From Fomes fomentarius (taxonomy: Eukaryota > Basidiomycota > Agaricomycetes > Polyporales > Polyporaceae), in contig JABYQN010000007.1 in NCBI GenBank assembly GCA_022606135.1, positions 1,116,001-1,180,000 on the forward strand: a DNA stretch of 64,000 nucleotides, given 5' to 3'. Shown here in pieces: positions 37,041 through 47,198 of the stretch. The stretch's first letter is position 1. Every line of letters begins with the position of its first letter. Both the position numbers and the translations under genes were made by a program. Under the pieces are notes generated by a model. It had not been told where the DNA came from. It worked only from the letters and a program-made list of their open reading frames with translations, and ran no database searches.

Positions 37041-40000
37041 CTCTAGGAGAGTACCCACCCGCACTGTCGTGAGTATCGCTGTGAATCATATCACAGAGAG
37101 AACAGACGTCGGAGGAGTTGTGAGCACAGCTGTCCGACTCCGTCGCCTCAGGACTACAATTCTCATATCGTTTCATTCACATTTACTCATTGTATATCTA
37201 ACGATTTCTACATTCACTTGTTCTTCAGTCTCTCAGAAGGCTACTTGACCTCACGATGTTACAGTGCGGGCCATGTTCGAGATCTAGTTTACGCCACACT
37301 AGTACTAGCTAGTAGAACTAGAATGACTACGACGGTCATGGTGGGCCCTGCGGGCAGGTGTCACGTCACATTCACATTGATCTCGGAGAGCCGACACCTA
37401 TTACAGATCCGAGCATGACATTGATTCGCAATGGAATTACTTTAAAAAAAATACGATACTAGGCGGCAACGAAACACAAGCAGGAGATCATAACTCCGTG
37501 AAGGCGAGAACAATGCCCAGCATCATAATAGGATAGACGAAACGAACAGATGAGCAGCAGATACACAAAAGCAAGGTGCGAAGACAGCAGGGGGAGAATA
37601 AACAAGCACAACAACAATGGGGTAAGACATACAAGCAAGCACAACGGAAGGTTTGGGTAAGAGGGGAGTCGGCTCTGCCGACCTACGTGCGCGAAGCGGT
37701 CCGAGACTTTTTCGGGCGCCGCAGTGATTTGCCTTTGGGTTTGCTAGCAATGGTGGCCTGGGCCATGATCATGCGCTTAGCCTGGACCCGTCTTTCCTCT
37801 AGTATTGGTAAACGGTGACTTCGTCGGGGCACAAACGGTGGAGATGGGGGTAAGAGGGGACGAGAGTCAGCAGCCTTTGCAAGGGCAGGGGTGGCCTGAG
37901 GCTCCGGATCGGGAATGATGCGCCGCGGAGAACCGCGTCCATAAGCAGGGCAGCTGATGACTGCTACACCTGCATAGTAGTCGCCCGTAGAACGAGGATT
38001 ATTGTGAACGATTCGGTCGTCGCGCGGGAGGGTGTGCGTTTTGAGGAACTCGGTCCAGAAGCTGTCCATGTTTTCCGACGTCCATGACTCGGAGATGGGT
38101 ACGCCGAGAATCGTGTAGTCAATATCGCCGCGTTTAGACGAATGTACTAGGGGCCAATAGAGCTCCAGTAGTGAGTCTACCCACTCCTGGAGTGGGGGAT
38201 CGAATCCAGCGGGACCAGTAAAGGTCCGGGTGAGCCGGTTGGCTGCCTTCCCGACCCCGCCGGCGTAACCTATATCCATGGGTCGACGGTACTCGAAGAG
38301 CATCTCCATGGTCGATACAAGTTGTTTCGCTGTCAGTTTGTGTGGCAGCCACAGGAAACTGCAATACAAGACAACATATAGTAGCGATTCCATGTCGTCT
38401 TGGAAGGTATGCTTGTGCTTCGTACCACTGGAGTCCAACGTTGCGAGGGACATGAACTCCCAAGTGCCCTATTCAACATAGTTGTTATAAAAGTCATCTC
38501 AGTTCATCGAGGCACTTACGATGCGTCCTGGTTTCGGTGATGCGCCAGACGCATCAACTTCGCACGACCCATCCCAATCAATGAGATAGCCCTTCCTCGG
38601 ACCATCACGACCAGGCTCTGCGACCAATATGATGTTGCCGATACTGATATCTTGGTGTAAACGGGAATCTTTCGCTCTTGCGTCCAACATAGCTATTGAA
38701 ATGGCAATATAGGTTCGTCATAACGTGTAAAGGTGTTTTGGACAGCAGTACGAACCTTGGAAGACGTCGTAAGTCGCATGCAACAGCTCTTCTGTGCCTC
38801 TGAAATGTTTGAGATCGTATCCAACGGTCCCAAGCACGATGCGGTAGTGAACGTGCTTCTCGATCTCAAACTTGTGTCCTTCAATATTACAAGCCCAGCT
38901 TTCCCCACAGAACTCGTCTGTGAATGTAGACTGAATTTCGTTAACTACCCGTCATCAGTATATCGACGGTCTAAGGTCAATGGATTACTCACGTTCGAAT
39001 GGCCGCTCACTTTCGGGGATGAAGTCAGGCACATCTCCATGCCATACTACCGAAGGGATGTTCTGTATTCCTTTCTCGTTCATGCACTCTAATATATCAC
39101 CTTCCACCCCTCCAATGCGCCAAGTGTCCTTGAGAAACACGACACGCTGTGTCATGGCATCGACCGCCCAGAAACCCCTAGTTCCTTTGCAGGCCAAGAA
39201 CAAAGGTGAGATGACGGGGCGAGAGGCAAGGTAATAACGGATAGTCTCCGAATTCACAACGGGAGTATTCTGTGAGACATAGAATGCGAAGACACGATTG
39301 GGCTCGTAGTGGGCAGAGACGGCCTTATCGAGCGCTTCTCCCTCCACATCTAGTTGAGATTGGACGTGCTCTCGGACCGAGCGTCGGAACAGGTCTTCTT
39401 CCTCTAGGGTAGCCACACGGACTGTTGGATCATGTCCACGACCGGCGTCGGAGGAATGGGCGAAGCGCCAGAAGAATTCGCATAACAAGTCTGGTTGTAC
39501 GCGAACATCGAATGCTTCGGTGACGACGCAACCAGCACGATCCCAGCGAAATAGCCGGGCACGCGAGCCGAACATGGCGATAGAAAAGATAAAGATACGA
39601 CATTGTCGCGCAAGGATCTCCGTGATGTAAGAGATGTGTTGTCCCAATGCTGTCTCCACGAAGTCGGTGAACGCTGGGTCCTCGGAAGATGTAACGAACT
39701 CGTGCAAGTCACGTTCGTCCGAGGTCAAATTCTTCTTGGGGTCCGCGAAGAAGTCTTGGGTGGGATCTCCAGTGACTTCAATGATTAGCTCAGCATACCC
39801 AAATTCCTTGCGTGATATAGGATCAGATTGTAGGATTTCCTCGAGGTTCTCTGGCCGGTAAAGGCATATGTGCGGCCTCATGTAGCCGAGTCGACGGGGA
39901 TGAGGTGACCGTGTAGAAGCGGGATCGAAGACGAAACCGGGACATCTACTCTTGTACTTTGTCGTCTTATTAAGTGCTTTGATCTGCAACCATTGAGTGA

Positions 40001-40400
40001 GATGCACAGGCGATGAGGAGTAGCTTACACACCAGGGGCTCGTACAGTTCATCAGGGGTATCAGCCCGAGGGGGTATAGAATTGAACGCACGATAGCTTG
40101 CCAGCCTCCCCATCGAGGGTACTTCGTCCAGAGGTAGAAAGTACTCCAGGAATTCCTCTACAGGCATCGGACCCACGGTCCATTGTCTCGATTCTTCGAC
40201 GTGTCGCCTGTTGCGGGAAGGCGCGCCCGCAGGCTCGAGACCCTTCACCCTCGACAGAGTGCTATCCAAAGCCATAGGAATGTCATAGACGCAGCCGCGG
40301 GGCAATGAGGAGGAGGGGTGTGGCATGGTCACAGCTGGGAGCAACGTAAAGAAGATGGATGCACCATGTTCACTTTGCGTGGGAGCACGAACGGGTTGGG
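36940..40400. repeat. Inverted repeat, left arm
   Basis: Read on the minus strand, this segment parallels 41020-44450 on the plus strand over FunK1 copy 3/4 coding regions, their 3' flanks and a PA-TM-RING relic. Matches outside genes include TCAGAAGGCTACTTGACCTC (about 37230), which recurs in reverse complement at about 44095-44115, and the CCTCAGGACTACAATT area at 37150, similar to the reverse complement of about 44250. The inner end shows CTCCCACGCAAAGTGAACATG upstream of both start codons (20 of its bases fall within 40360-40385). Confidence 0.85.
37683..40326 (-). CDS. FunK1 protein kinase, copy 3 (nuclease-like residues lost, HQD)
   Basis: Complete FunK1 gene, ATG at 40326 (MPHPSSSLPRGCVYDIPMAL). 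N-terminal segment QWTVGPMPVEEFLEYFLPLD. The nuclease-like region has MRPHICLY in place of PD and LIIEVTGDPTQDFF in place of ExK, so Asp and Lys are both changed, while GQHISYITEILARQ is kept. Kinase: GTRGFWAVD, VVFLKDTWR, HYRIVLGTVGYDL, catalytic loop LHQDISIGNI (HQD), YLIDWDGSC, QDDMESLLYVVLYC. The tail ends RRPKKSRTASRT. Introns lie near 39990-40045, 38945-38990, 38700-38755 and 38465-38520. The frame is open throughout, so the changes are not simple decay. It is the inverted partner of copy 4. Confidence 0.85.
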
Positions 40401-40779
40401 AGGCGCACACGGCATTGTCGCGCGCTACCAGGGCGCTAGCGCTGGTCCGAGATATGTACTCCATCGCTGACAAGTGACCATGCCGAGTCGAACGTTTCTT
40501 GCCCAAGACAGCTTGCGAAATTGTGCCTTACAATACACAATGCAGGTACTTTTTCGCTCAGTCAAGTTTGATACCTACTTGTTCCGACCAGCCTCCTAGC
40601 ACCAAACGGCGCGTTGAAAGAACGTACTCCTCAGGTAATTGTCAAGCTCGCGAACATCGTTTTGACCTAGAGAAGCCCACGTCGAAGGAATGCTCAATGA
40701 GCGCACCGTCCCCATAGGCCTCTACTACTTCTACTACTATGCATGCAAGAACATCACAGAGTCACACATTTCGCAGGTC
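40401..40779. other. Spacer of the inverted repeat, with copy-8 3' flank
   Basis: Noncoding centre between the divergent FunK1 copies 3 and 4. About 40535-40600 resembles 59735-59800, downstream of FunK1 copy 8 (shared AGGTACTTT, GCTCAGTCA and GATACCTACTTG-like words ending in CGACCAG). The promoters of both divergent genes must lie in or beside this spacer. Confidence 0.55.
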
Positions 40780-41015
40780 GGCGTCCAAGCGGCGCCGCGG
40801 ACGGCTCCCGGGCTTCGGCATGGTCTACGAGGATGGCAACAACAATGGCTACTAGTACGGTCGGTCTTCGGGTTCGCAGCATGGATATCGTCGCGGTAGA
40901 AGACAAGTGCGTTACATTCCCAAACCTCTGGCAACATCGTTCGAACTTGCCGATCCGTCTAAACCGGGTGTTCGGAAGATCCTGTGCATCTTCCTATATC
41001 AAACTCGTGGGTGCA
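40780..41015 (+). pseudogene. DUF4246 relic
   Basis: One frame gives KCVTFPNLWQHR and the next frame gives FELADPSKPGVRKILCIFL. In order, these match the DUF4246 core, in which a TFPN-QHRV block is followed by a PF-LADP-KPGHRKIL-LFLVDP block. A frameshift lies between them (about 40925-40935), and an in-frame stop occurs upstream (near 40852). Only about 80 codons remain, with no N-terminal part. It lies between the divergent FunK1 genes, partly inside the 5' flank of copy 4. The family has no known function. Confidence 0.65.
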
Positions 41016-41019
41016 CCCC

Positions 41020-44000
41020 GTGTCGGGCGCTAATAAAGCTCCCACGCAAAGTGAACATGCATCTTCCTATCCGGAGTCTACTCAGTCTAGCGTTCGAGTG
41101 TACATCCTCTTCGTCGCCCGGGGCCTCCGTCATGACACGACCCTCTTCTTCTGTACCCTCTGGCTGTGTCTATGATATTCCTATGGCGTTGGACAACACT
41201 CTATCCAGGGTCAAGGGTCTCGAGCCTGGGGGCGCGCCTTCGCGCAATAGGCGATACGTTGAAGAATCGCGACAATGGACTGTAGCTCCGATGCCCATAG
41301 CGGAGTTCATGGAGTATTTCTCACCCCTAGATGAAATACCGTCGACGGGGAGATTGTCCAGCACCCATGCCTTCAGCTGCGTCCCCCCTCGGGCTGACAC
41401 GCCCAGTGAATTATACGAGCCTCTTGTGCGTAAACTTCCCTTCATTGCCCGTGCATCTGACTCAAGGGGGCGACAGATCAAAGCACTCAATAAGAAGACG
41501 AAGTACAAGAGCAGATGTCCCGGTTTCGTCTTCGATCCTGCATCTACACGGTCCCCTCATCCCCATCGACTCGGCTACATGAGGCCGCACATATGCCTGT
41601 ATCGGCCAGAGAACCTCGAGATTGTCCTGCAGTCTGACCCTCTGTCACGCAAGGAATTTGGGTACGCCGAGCTCATCATTGAAGTCACTGGAGATCCTAC
41701 CCAAGACTTCTTCGTGGACCCCCAGGAGGATCTGACCTCAGAAGAACGTGGCTCATACGAGCTCGTTACACCTTCCGAGGACCCAGCATTTATCGACTTC
41801 GTGGATACAGCATTGGGGCAACACATCTCTTACATCACGGAGATTCTTGCGCGACAGTGTCGCGTCTTTGTCTTCTCCGTCGCCATGTTCGGCTCGCGTG
41901 CCCGGCTCTTCCGCTGGGATCGTGCGGGTTGCATCGTCACCGAATCATTCGATATCCGGGCGCAACCAGAACTGCTCTGCGAGTTTCTATGGCGCTTCGC
42001 CCAGTCCTCCGACAGTGGTCGCGGACATGATACAACAGTCCGCGTGGCTTCCTCAGAGGAAGAAGAGTTGTTCCTCCGCTCCATCAGGGAGCATGTCCAA
42101 GCCCAACTAGACGTGGAGGGAGAAGCGCTTGACAAGGCCGTCTCTGCTCACTACGAGCCTGATCGTGTCTTCGCATTCTACGTCTTGCAGGATAGCGCCG
42201 TTGCAAATTTGGAGACTATCCGTCGTTATCTTGTCTCCCGCCCCGTCATCTCGCCTCTAATGTTGGCCAGCAAAGGAACAAGGGGGTTCTGGGCAGTCGA
42301 TGTCATCACGCAGCATGTCGTGTTCCTCAAAGACACCTGGCGCATAGGAGGGGTAGAAGGCGATACATTAGAATGCATGAACGAGAAGGGGATACGAAAT
42401 ATTCCTTCATTAGTATGGCACGGAGATGTGCCTGACTTCATCCCGGAAAGCGAGCGATCGTTCGAACGTGAGCGTTTCATGTAACATGAAGAGATAGATA
42501 TACTAATGATCGGTAGGCCACGAGATGCAGTCTACGTTTACAGACGAGTTCTGCGGGGAAGACTGGGCTTGCAACGTTGAAGGACATAAGTTCAAAATCG
42601 ACAAGCATATACACTACCGCATAGTGCTTGGGACCACTGGATACGATCACAAACATTTCAAAGATACAGAAGAGCTGTTACTTGCGACTTACGACGTTTC
42701 TCAAGGTTCGTGCTGTATAGCCATCAAGCCGATCTTCGCATGTAATGATCAACTCACATTCTTATAGCAATGATGGATGCATGGACGAAAGATTCCCGTG
42801 TACACCAAGATATCAGTATCGGCAACATCATCTTGGTTGCAGAGTCTGGGCGTAATGGTCCAAGAAGGGGCTATCTTATTGACTGGGATGGATCGTGCAG
42901 GGTTGACGCTTCTGGCGCGTCGCCGAAACCAGGACGCATCGTAAGTGTCTGATTGGATAACATACAATTGCACCAACGAATTCATGGAGTAGGGTACCTG
43001 GGAGTTCATGTCTCTCGCGACTTTGGACCCGAGTGGCACCGAGCATCAACACACCTTCCAGGATGACATGGAGTCGCTGCTTTATGTTGTGTTGTATTGC
43101 GGTTTTCTCTGGTTGCCTCACAGACTCACCGTGAAACAACTTGCATCAACTATGGAGTCGCTATTCGAGCACCGTAGGCCCATGGATATAGGATACTCTG
43201 GTGGGGCTGGAAAGGCGGCCAACCGGTTAAACCGGACTTATACAGGTATGGCTGGGTTCGATTCCCCTTTCAAGGAATGGGTGGACTCGATTCTGGAGCT
43301 CCATTGGCCACGGGCAGATTCGTCGAAGCGTGGCATCATTGACTACACCATCCTAGGCGTACCCATCTCAGAGTCATGGACGCCAGAAAATATGGACAGC
43401 TTCTGGACCGAATTCCTCAAGACGCACACGCTCCCGCGCAACGACCGAGTTGTTCATAACAATCCTCGTTCTACCGGCGACTACTACGCTGGTGTAGCGG
43501 TCATCAGCTGCCCTACTTATGGGCGTGGTTCTCCACGGCGCATCATTCCTCCCCAGGCCACCCCCGCGACCACATCTCTGACGGCGGCCGCCGACTCTCG
43601 TCCCCTCTTACCCACATCTCCACCTTTTGTGCCCCGGCGAAGTCAGCGTCTGCCAATCCTAGAGGAAAAGCAGGCACAGGCTAAACGCATGATCGCCTCC
43701 CAGGCCGCCACCGTCAGCAAAACCAAAGGCAAAACATCGCGGCGCCCGAAGAAGTCTCGGACCGCTTCGCGCACGTAGGTCGGCAGAGCTTACCCCGTTG
43801 TTGTTGTGCTTGTTTCTCCTTCGCCCTGCTGGCGTCGCACCTTGCTGCTCATCTATTCGTTTCGTTCGTCCTATATGATGCTGGGCATTGTTTTCGCCTT
43901 CACGGAGTAATGATCTCCTACTTGTTTTTCGTTATCCCCCACTACCGTAGTTTGAGAGTAATTTATTTTCAATTTAATGTGATGCTCGAGAACAATGTGA

Positions 44001-44450
44001 ATGTGACACATCTCCACACCGGCCAGCATGTCCGATGTAGTCCTTCCTGGTACGTACACTAGATCTTGAACATGGCCCGCATTGTTACATCGTGAGGTCA
44101 AGTAGCCTTCTGAGAAACTGCAGAGACAATAGATGTAGAAACCGTAAGATATACAATGAGTAGATGTGGATGAACGAGGATGGATTTAGGTATACGGGCG
44201 ATAGTGGGGTATAAGGCTGCATACCAGATCCTCATAAGCAATTGTAGTCTTGAGGCTCGGCCAAGTCGGACAGCCGTGTTCCCAACTCCTCCGACGTCCG
44301 TTCCCTCTGTAGCTTGCAGACTGCTGCTGCATTGGTTCACATGAAGAGGATTTCATATGATTGAACAGATCCAAGAGTTCTCGATTGTCCTCTCGGAGTT
44401 TGGCCGCGCAAGCAGGTATCGGACGTCTCCGGCTCATTAAGGCGGCCTAG
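41020..44450. repeat. Inverted repeat, right arm
   Basis: Partner of 36940-40400. It includes FunK1 copy 4, its 3' flank and the PA-TM-RING relic at 44.1-44.6 kb. The FunK1 proteins of the two arms are highly similar but clearly diverged (for example tails LPILEERRVQAKRMI against LPILEEKQAQAKRMI), so the inversion is not recent or has escaped conversion. Confidence 0.85.
41132..43778 (+). CDS. FunK1 protein kinase, copy 4 (nuclease-like residues lost, HQD)
   Basis: Complete, ATG at 41132 (MTRPSSSVPSGCVYDIPMAL). QWTVAPMPIAEFMEYFSPLD is followed by a 51-bp intron (about 41426-41476) that is in frame and free of stops, then IKALNKKTKYKSRCPGFVFD. Nuclease-like positions: MRPHICLY (His codon 41588), LIIEVTGDPTQDFF (Glu 41681, Thr 41687), GQHISYITEILARQCRVFVF. 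Kinase: GTRGFWAVD, VVFLKDTWR, HYRIVLGTTGYDH, VHQDISIGNI, YLIDWDGSC, QDDMESLLYVVLYC. The tail is basic and ends RRPKKSRTASRT. Further introns at about 42470-42517, 42707-42768 and 42941-42993 have normal borders. It probably makes a protein; activity with HQD and without the nuclease-like Asp/Lys is uncertain. Confidence 0.87.
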
Positions 44451-44600
44451 ACAGATCTAGAGTTTCAAACAATACATAAGCGAGCGTTCGAGAACGCACG
44501 CGGCCGCTTCCAGTCCTCGCTTCTCTGACCTCCTCGCTGGATATTCTCTGTAGCCTGCAATCGCGACGCTCGTTATCGGCTCAGGTATAGCATGCTTGTC
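44100..44600 (-). pseudogene. Relic of the PA-TM-RING gene, promoter joined to PA 3' part
   Basis: On the minus strand, 44600-44470 resembles the promoter of the 26-27.7 kb gene (GCGTTCGAGA-CGCACGCGG on the plus strand here and at 27686). It then passes, with the first coding part deleted, to ACAAKLREDNRELLDLFN (parent around GGDRENPDALLNMF). The rest matches the left-arm relic at 36.95-37.3 kb in reverse complement. No intact coding frame remains. Confidence 0.65.
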
Positions 44601-44924
44601 ACCATCTCATCGGTCTCAAAGGTCGGATGAATGTCAACAATTAGTGGTTTTCCGAGTTCCTCTCCTCTTGTTCGAGGACGCCTTCCGTTGTATCGCATAA
44701 GTGAGTGTTCTACTTTGTGCGTATCTATTACCGTTAACTACCGCGACATTGGCCAAATATTCTATAGGAAAGTGCCATTGAATCGAAGGGAAAAAGTCTG
44801 TGCAATGGCACGTCCACTTGCGTCGCCCCCGGTCCCCTCGTGCCCAAGTATACATCCCATGTAGGAGGCACAATACCTCGTGAGTGTTAACATGAACTAC
44901 AATTTCTAAATCATTGACAGCCAT
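44601..44924. other. Spacer, no gene seen
   Basis: Between the promoter relic and the truncated FunK1 copy 5. Short frames only. Confidence 0.4.
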
Positions 44925-46243
44925 GTTGGCGAAGAATTTGCAGTGTTCCATGTCCCGCACATACTGCAACAAAGAATGGGTACAGAAGGAATACCTAGTT
45001 TCCCTTCTCAAGTATCGGCATCATTGCAGGGTGCTCGGTACAGTCGGTTACGGTCTGAAACATCTCAAGGGTACAGAGGAGCTACTGCATGTGACCTATG
45101 ATGTCTTAGGTGTTGATGGATGGTTAATACAACCATGAAGGATGCACATGTTCTTGCTTCCCGCCTTCACGGAGACATAAGTATCGGAAATATCATATTG
45201 GTACGGGAACCTGGAGTTTCGGTCAGAAAAGGTTACCTCATCGATCGGGATGCACCCTGTGAAATTCAAGACGCATCCACTTCGTCGAAGGTGCCGGGAC
45301 TTGCAGTACGTTCGTTGTACCCGATGCATGCAATGCACTTGCCCTCTCATTCTCAGGGAACGTGGCTTTTCATGTCGAACGGCGTGTTGGCACCTGATGG
45401 GAGGACGCGGAAACAGAACCTTCAGGATGATATGGAGTCGCTGCTCTATGTCGTCTTGTACTGCACTTTCCTCTTTCTCCTGCATACCCTATCTGAGGCT
45501 GAGCTAGCCCGCACGATCACGCACTTAGTTGAGGCCAACTCGTGATCATGGTATCTTGGTGACTTAGAGAAGGTGGTGCAGGCAAGGTCGCAAACGCCTT
45601 GCGACGTCAATACACGGATGCTGTTGTATTCAACCCCCAGCCAAAGGAATGGCTCAACACCGTTATGGACTATAAGAACCCTCCTCGACACTTACGGAAT
45701 GCGTACTACGACGCTGGAAAATGGTCAGACCCGGACCAGTTGGACAACTTCCGGGGAGACTTCCTGAGGATGCACGACCATCACCCCCATGCTACTGATA
45801 GATACGGAAGCCGCCGGCTCACGGATGATCGTCTGTCGATTGAGGCGATCTCGCTCGGAGGGAGACGTGCGTCGCAATCATACGGAGACGAGCATTCACC
45901 AGCTGCGAAGAGACCTCGCATCGTCATTGCGCGCGCCGCAGTGGAGGCGCCGCGACGGAGCGAGAGAAAACGCAAAGATCCCAGCGATGCTCCTCCAGCG
46001 TCGCCTCCTGCGCGGGAACTTGGTCGGAAGGAGGTTGCGCGCTCTCCTCCGCGTACCCAAACCCAGGTCACTCGTGTCGCACGTCCCAAAAAGTGTTACT
46101 TCCGCCGTCATCGTCTATCGACCGGCGGCCCAATTGTTTCTTGTTATACCCATTCGCCTTCTACGTTTGTTATCGCAATGCTCACGTTTCTTTCGCTCTT
46201 CCGCTCTCGACCCAGTTTTGTTCTGCAATGCTGTCCAAGGTAA
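44925..46243 (+). pseudogene. 5'-truncated FunK1 copy 5
   Basis: Starts directly at the middle of the kinase region (CRVLGTVGYGLKHLKGTEEL) and lacks the N-terminal segment, the nuclease-like region and the N-lobe Lys block. The catalytic loop is LHGDISIGNI (HGD) and the metal-binding motif is YLIDRDAPC, against LIDWD in the others. QDDMESLLYVVLYCTFLFLL is kept. A stop at about 45541 interrupts the frame before EGGAGKVANALRRQYTDAVV, which may be joined by an intron. The tail has AAKRPRIVIARAAVEAPRRS. It is closest to copy 8. It probably has no kinase activity; a shortened expressed protein cannot be ruled out. Confidence 0.8.
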
Positions 46244-46439
46244 GTACTAGTACTCATGTCTGATACGTATAGACTCGTCCTTGTTCAATCGTTGAATCTC
46301 ACATTCTCATAACCATTTGTCGTCTACTCATGCGGGGTGATATAAGTGTACACTCGTGCTGGCAGTTCCCACTGCAGACGTCGAGTATGTGCGGACGTGG
46401 GCGTCAACGACAAGGCGCGTGAAAAAATATGCCCACCAA
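46244..46439. other. Spacer, no gene seen
   Basis: Short stretch after copy 5. No supported feature. Confidence 0.3.
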
Positions 46440-46710
46440 AACAGCCGCAGCCTGCAGTGCGATTGCGCATGCGGCCTTGTTAGCTTGTTGCTTGCTTCCG
46501 CCTTCGCTTCTCAGCCATCCTCGCTGCATTCTCTGGGCTGCTCCCTGCAAGGGCGACGCTAGCTAAGTGAAAGTGTCGCTCCTCATGGCTCCGCTGCAAA
46601 ATGGTATATATCTCGAGAGGATCGCGATGCCCCTCTCCGAGTAGGTATATCTCTCCTTTGTCATCAATCGCATTAGCTTCAGCAAGCTACTAAGTCAAAC
46701 GCATCGCGGA
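46440..46710. repeat. Copy of the PA-TM-RING promoter region
   Basis: Matches 27720-28060 in the same orientation: an imperfect CTTCTCAGCC-TCGCTG-TTCTCTGGGCTGC run, AAGGGCGACGCT, AGTGTCGCTCCTCATGGCTC, then a looser match through GCTTCAGCAAGCT. Together with 44470-44600 it places truncated FunK1 copy 5 between two direct repeats of this promoter. Confidence 0.6.
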
Positions 46711-47198
46711 ACTGGGAGAACCGTCTGCGCCGCAAGGTACTTTAGGTCTCACTGCGCTTGGCATAATATTGAAAATATGCTTCCTTCGCCTATATACCCA
46801 CTGCGTTGCTCGTTGCTCGCACTCTCTTCTGTGTTCTGCTTGCGCCCAATGCTATGTTTTTCTCGCGCCTCGAATCATCCATGATTCTCAGTGTTCCAGT
46901 GGTCGGTGTTCAAGTGGTCGGTGTTCCAGTGGTCGATGTTCCAGTGGACTGTGGCATTCACAATATTGACGTCGACGCAGGCCACCGGTCCTGGCGTTCT
47001 ATTATCTTGTTTGCGGCCCGGCCCGCATGTCTAGTCGCTATTATCTCGTTGCCATGGGCGAACCTGTGTCATAGCGTTGGCACGATCATACTTGCGACGA
47101 AGAGTAGACCCATAGTCGCCTTGACCCTTCTCCCACATATATAAGCTTACAACCTATCCCCATTCCAGCGCACACTGTTGTCTGTCCTACTAGTGACC
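46711..47198. promoter_or_regulatory. Upstream region of FunK1 copy 6
   Basis: Contains a 15-bp tandem repeat at 46891-46950 and a TATATAA element at 47138-47144, about 55 bp before the start codon. No other feature. Confidence 0.4.
46891..46950. repeat. 15-bp tandem repeat, 4 copies
   Basis: Unit GTGTTCCAGTGGTCG at 46891, 46906 (one change), 46921 and 46936 (diverged ends). It lies about 250-310 bp upstream of FunK1 copy 6. Confidence 0.92.
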
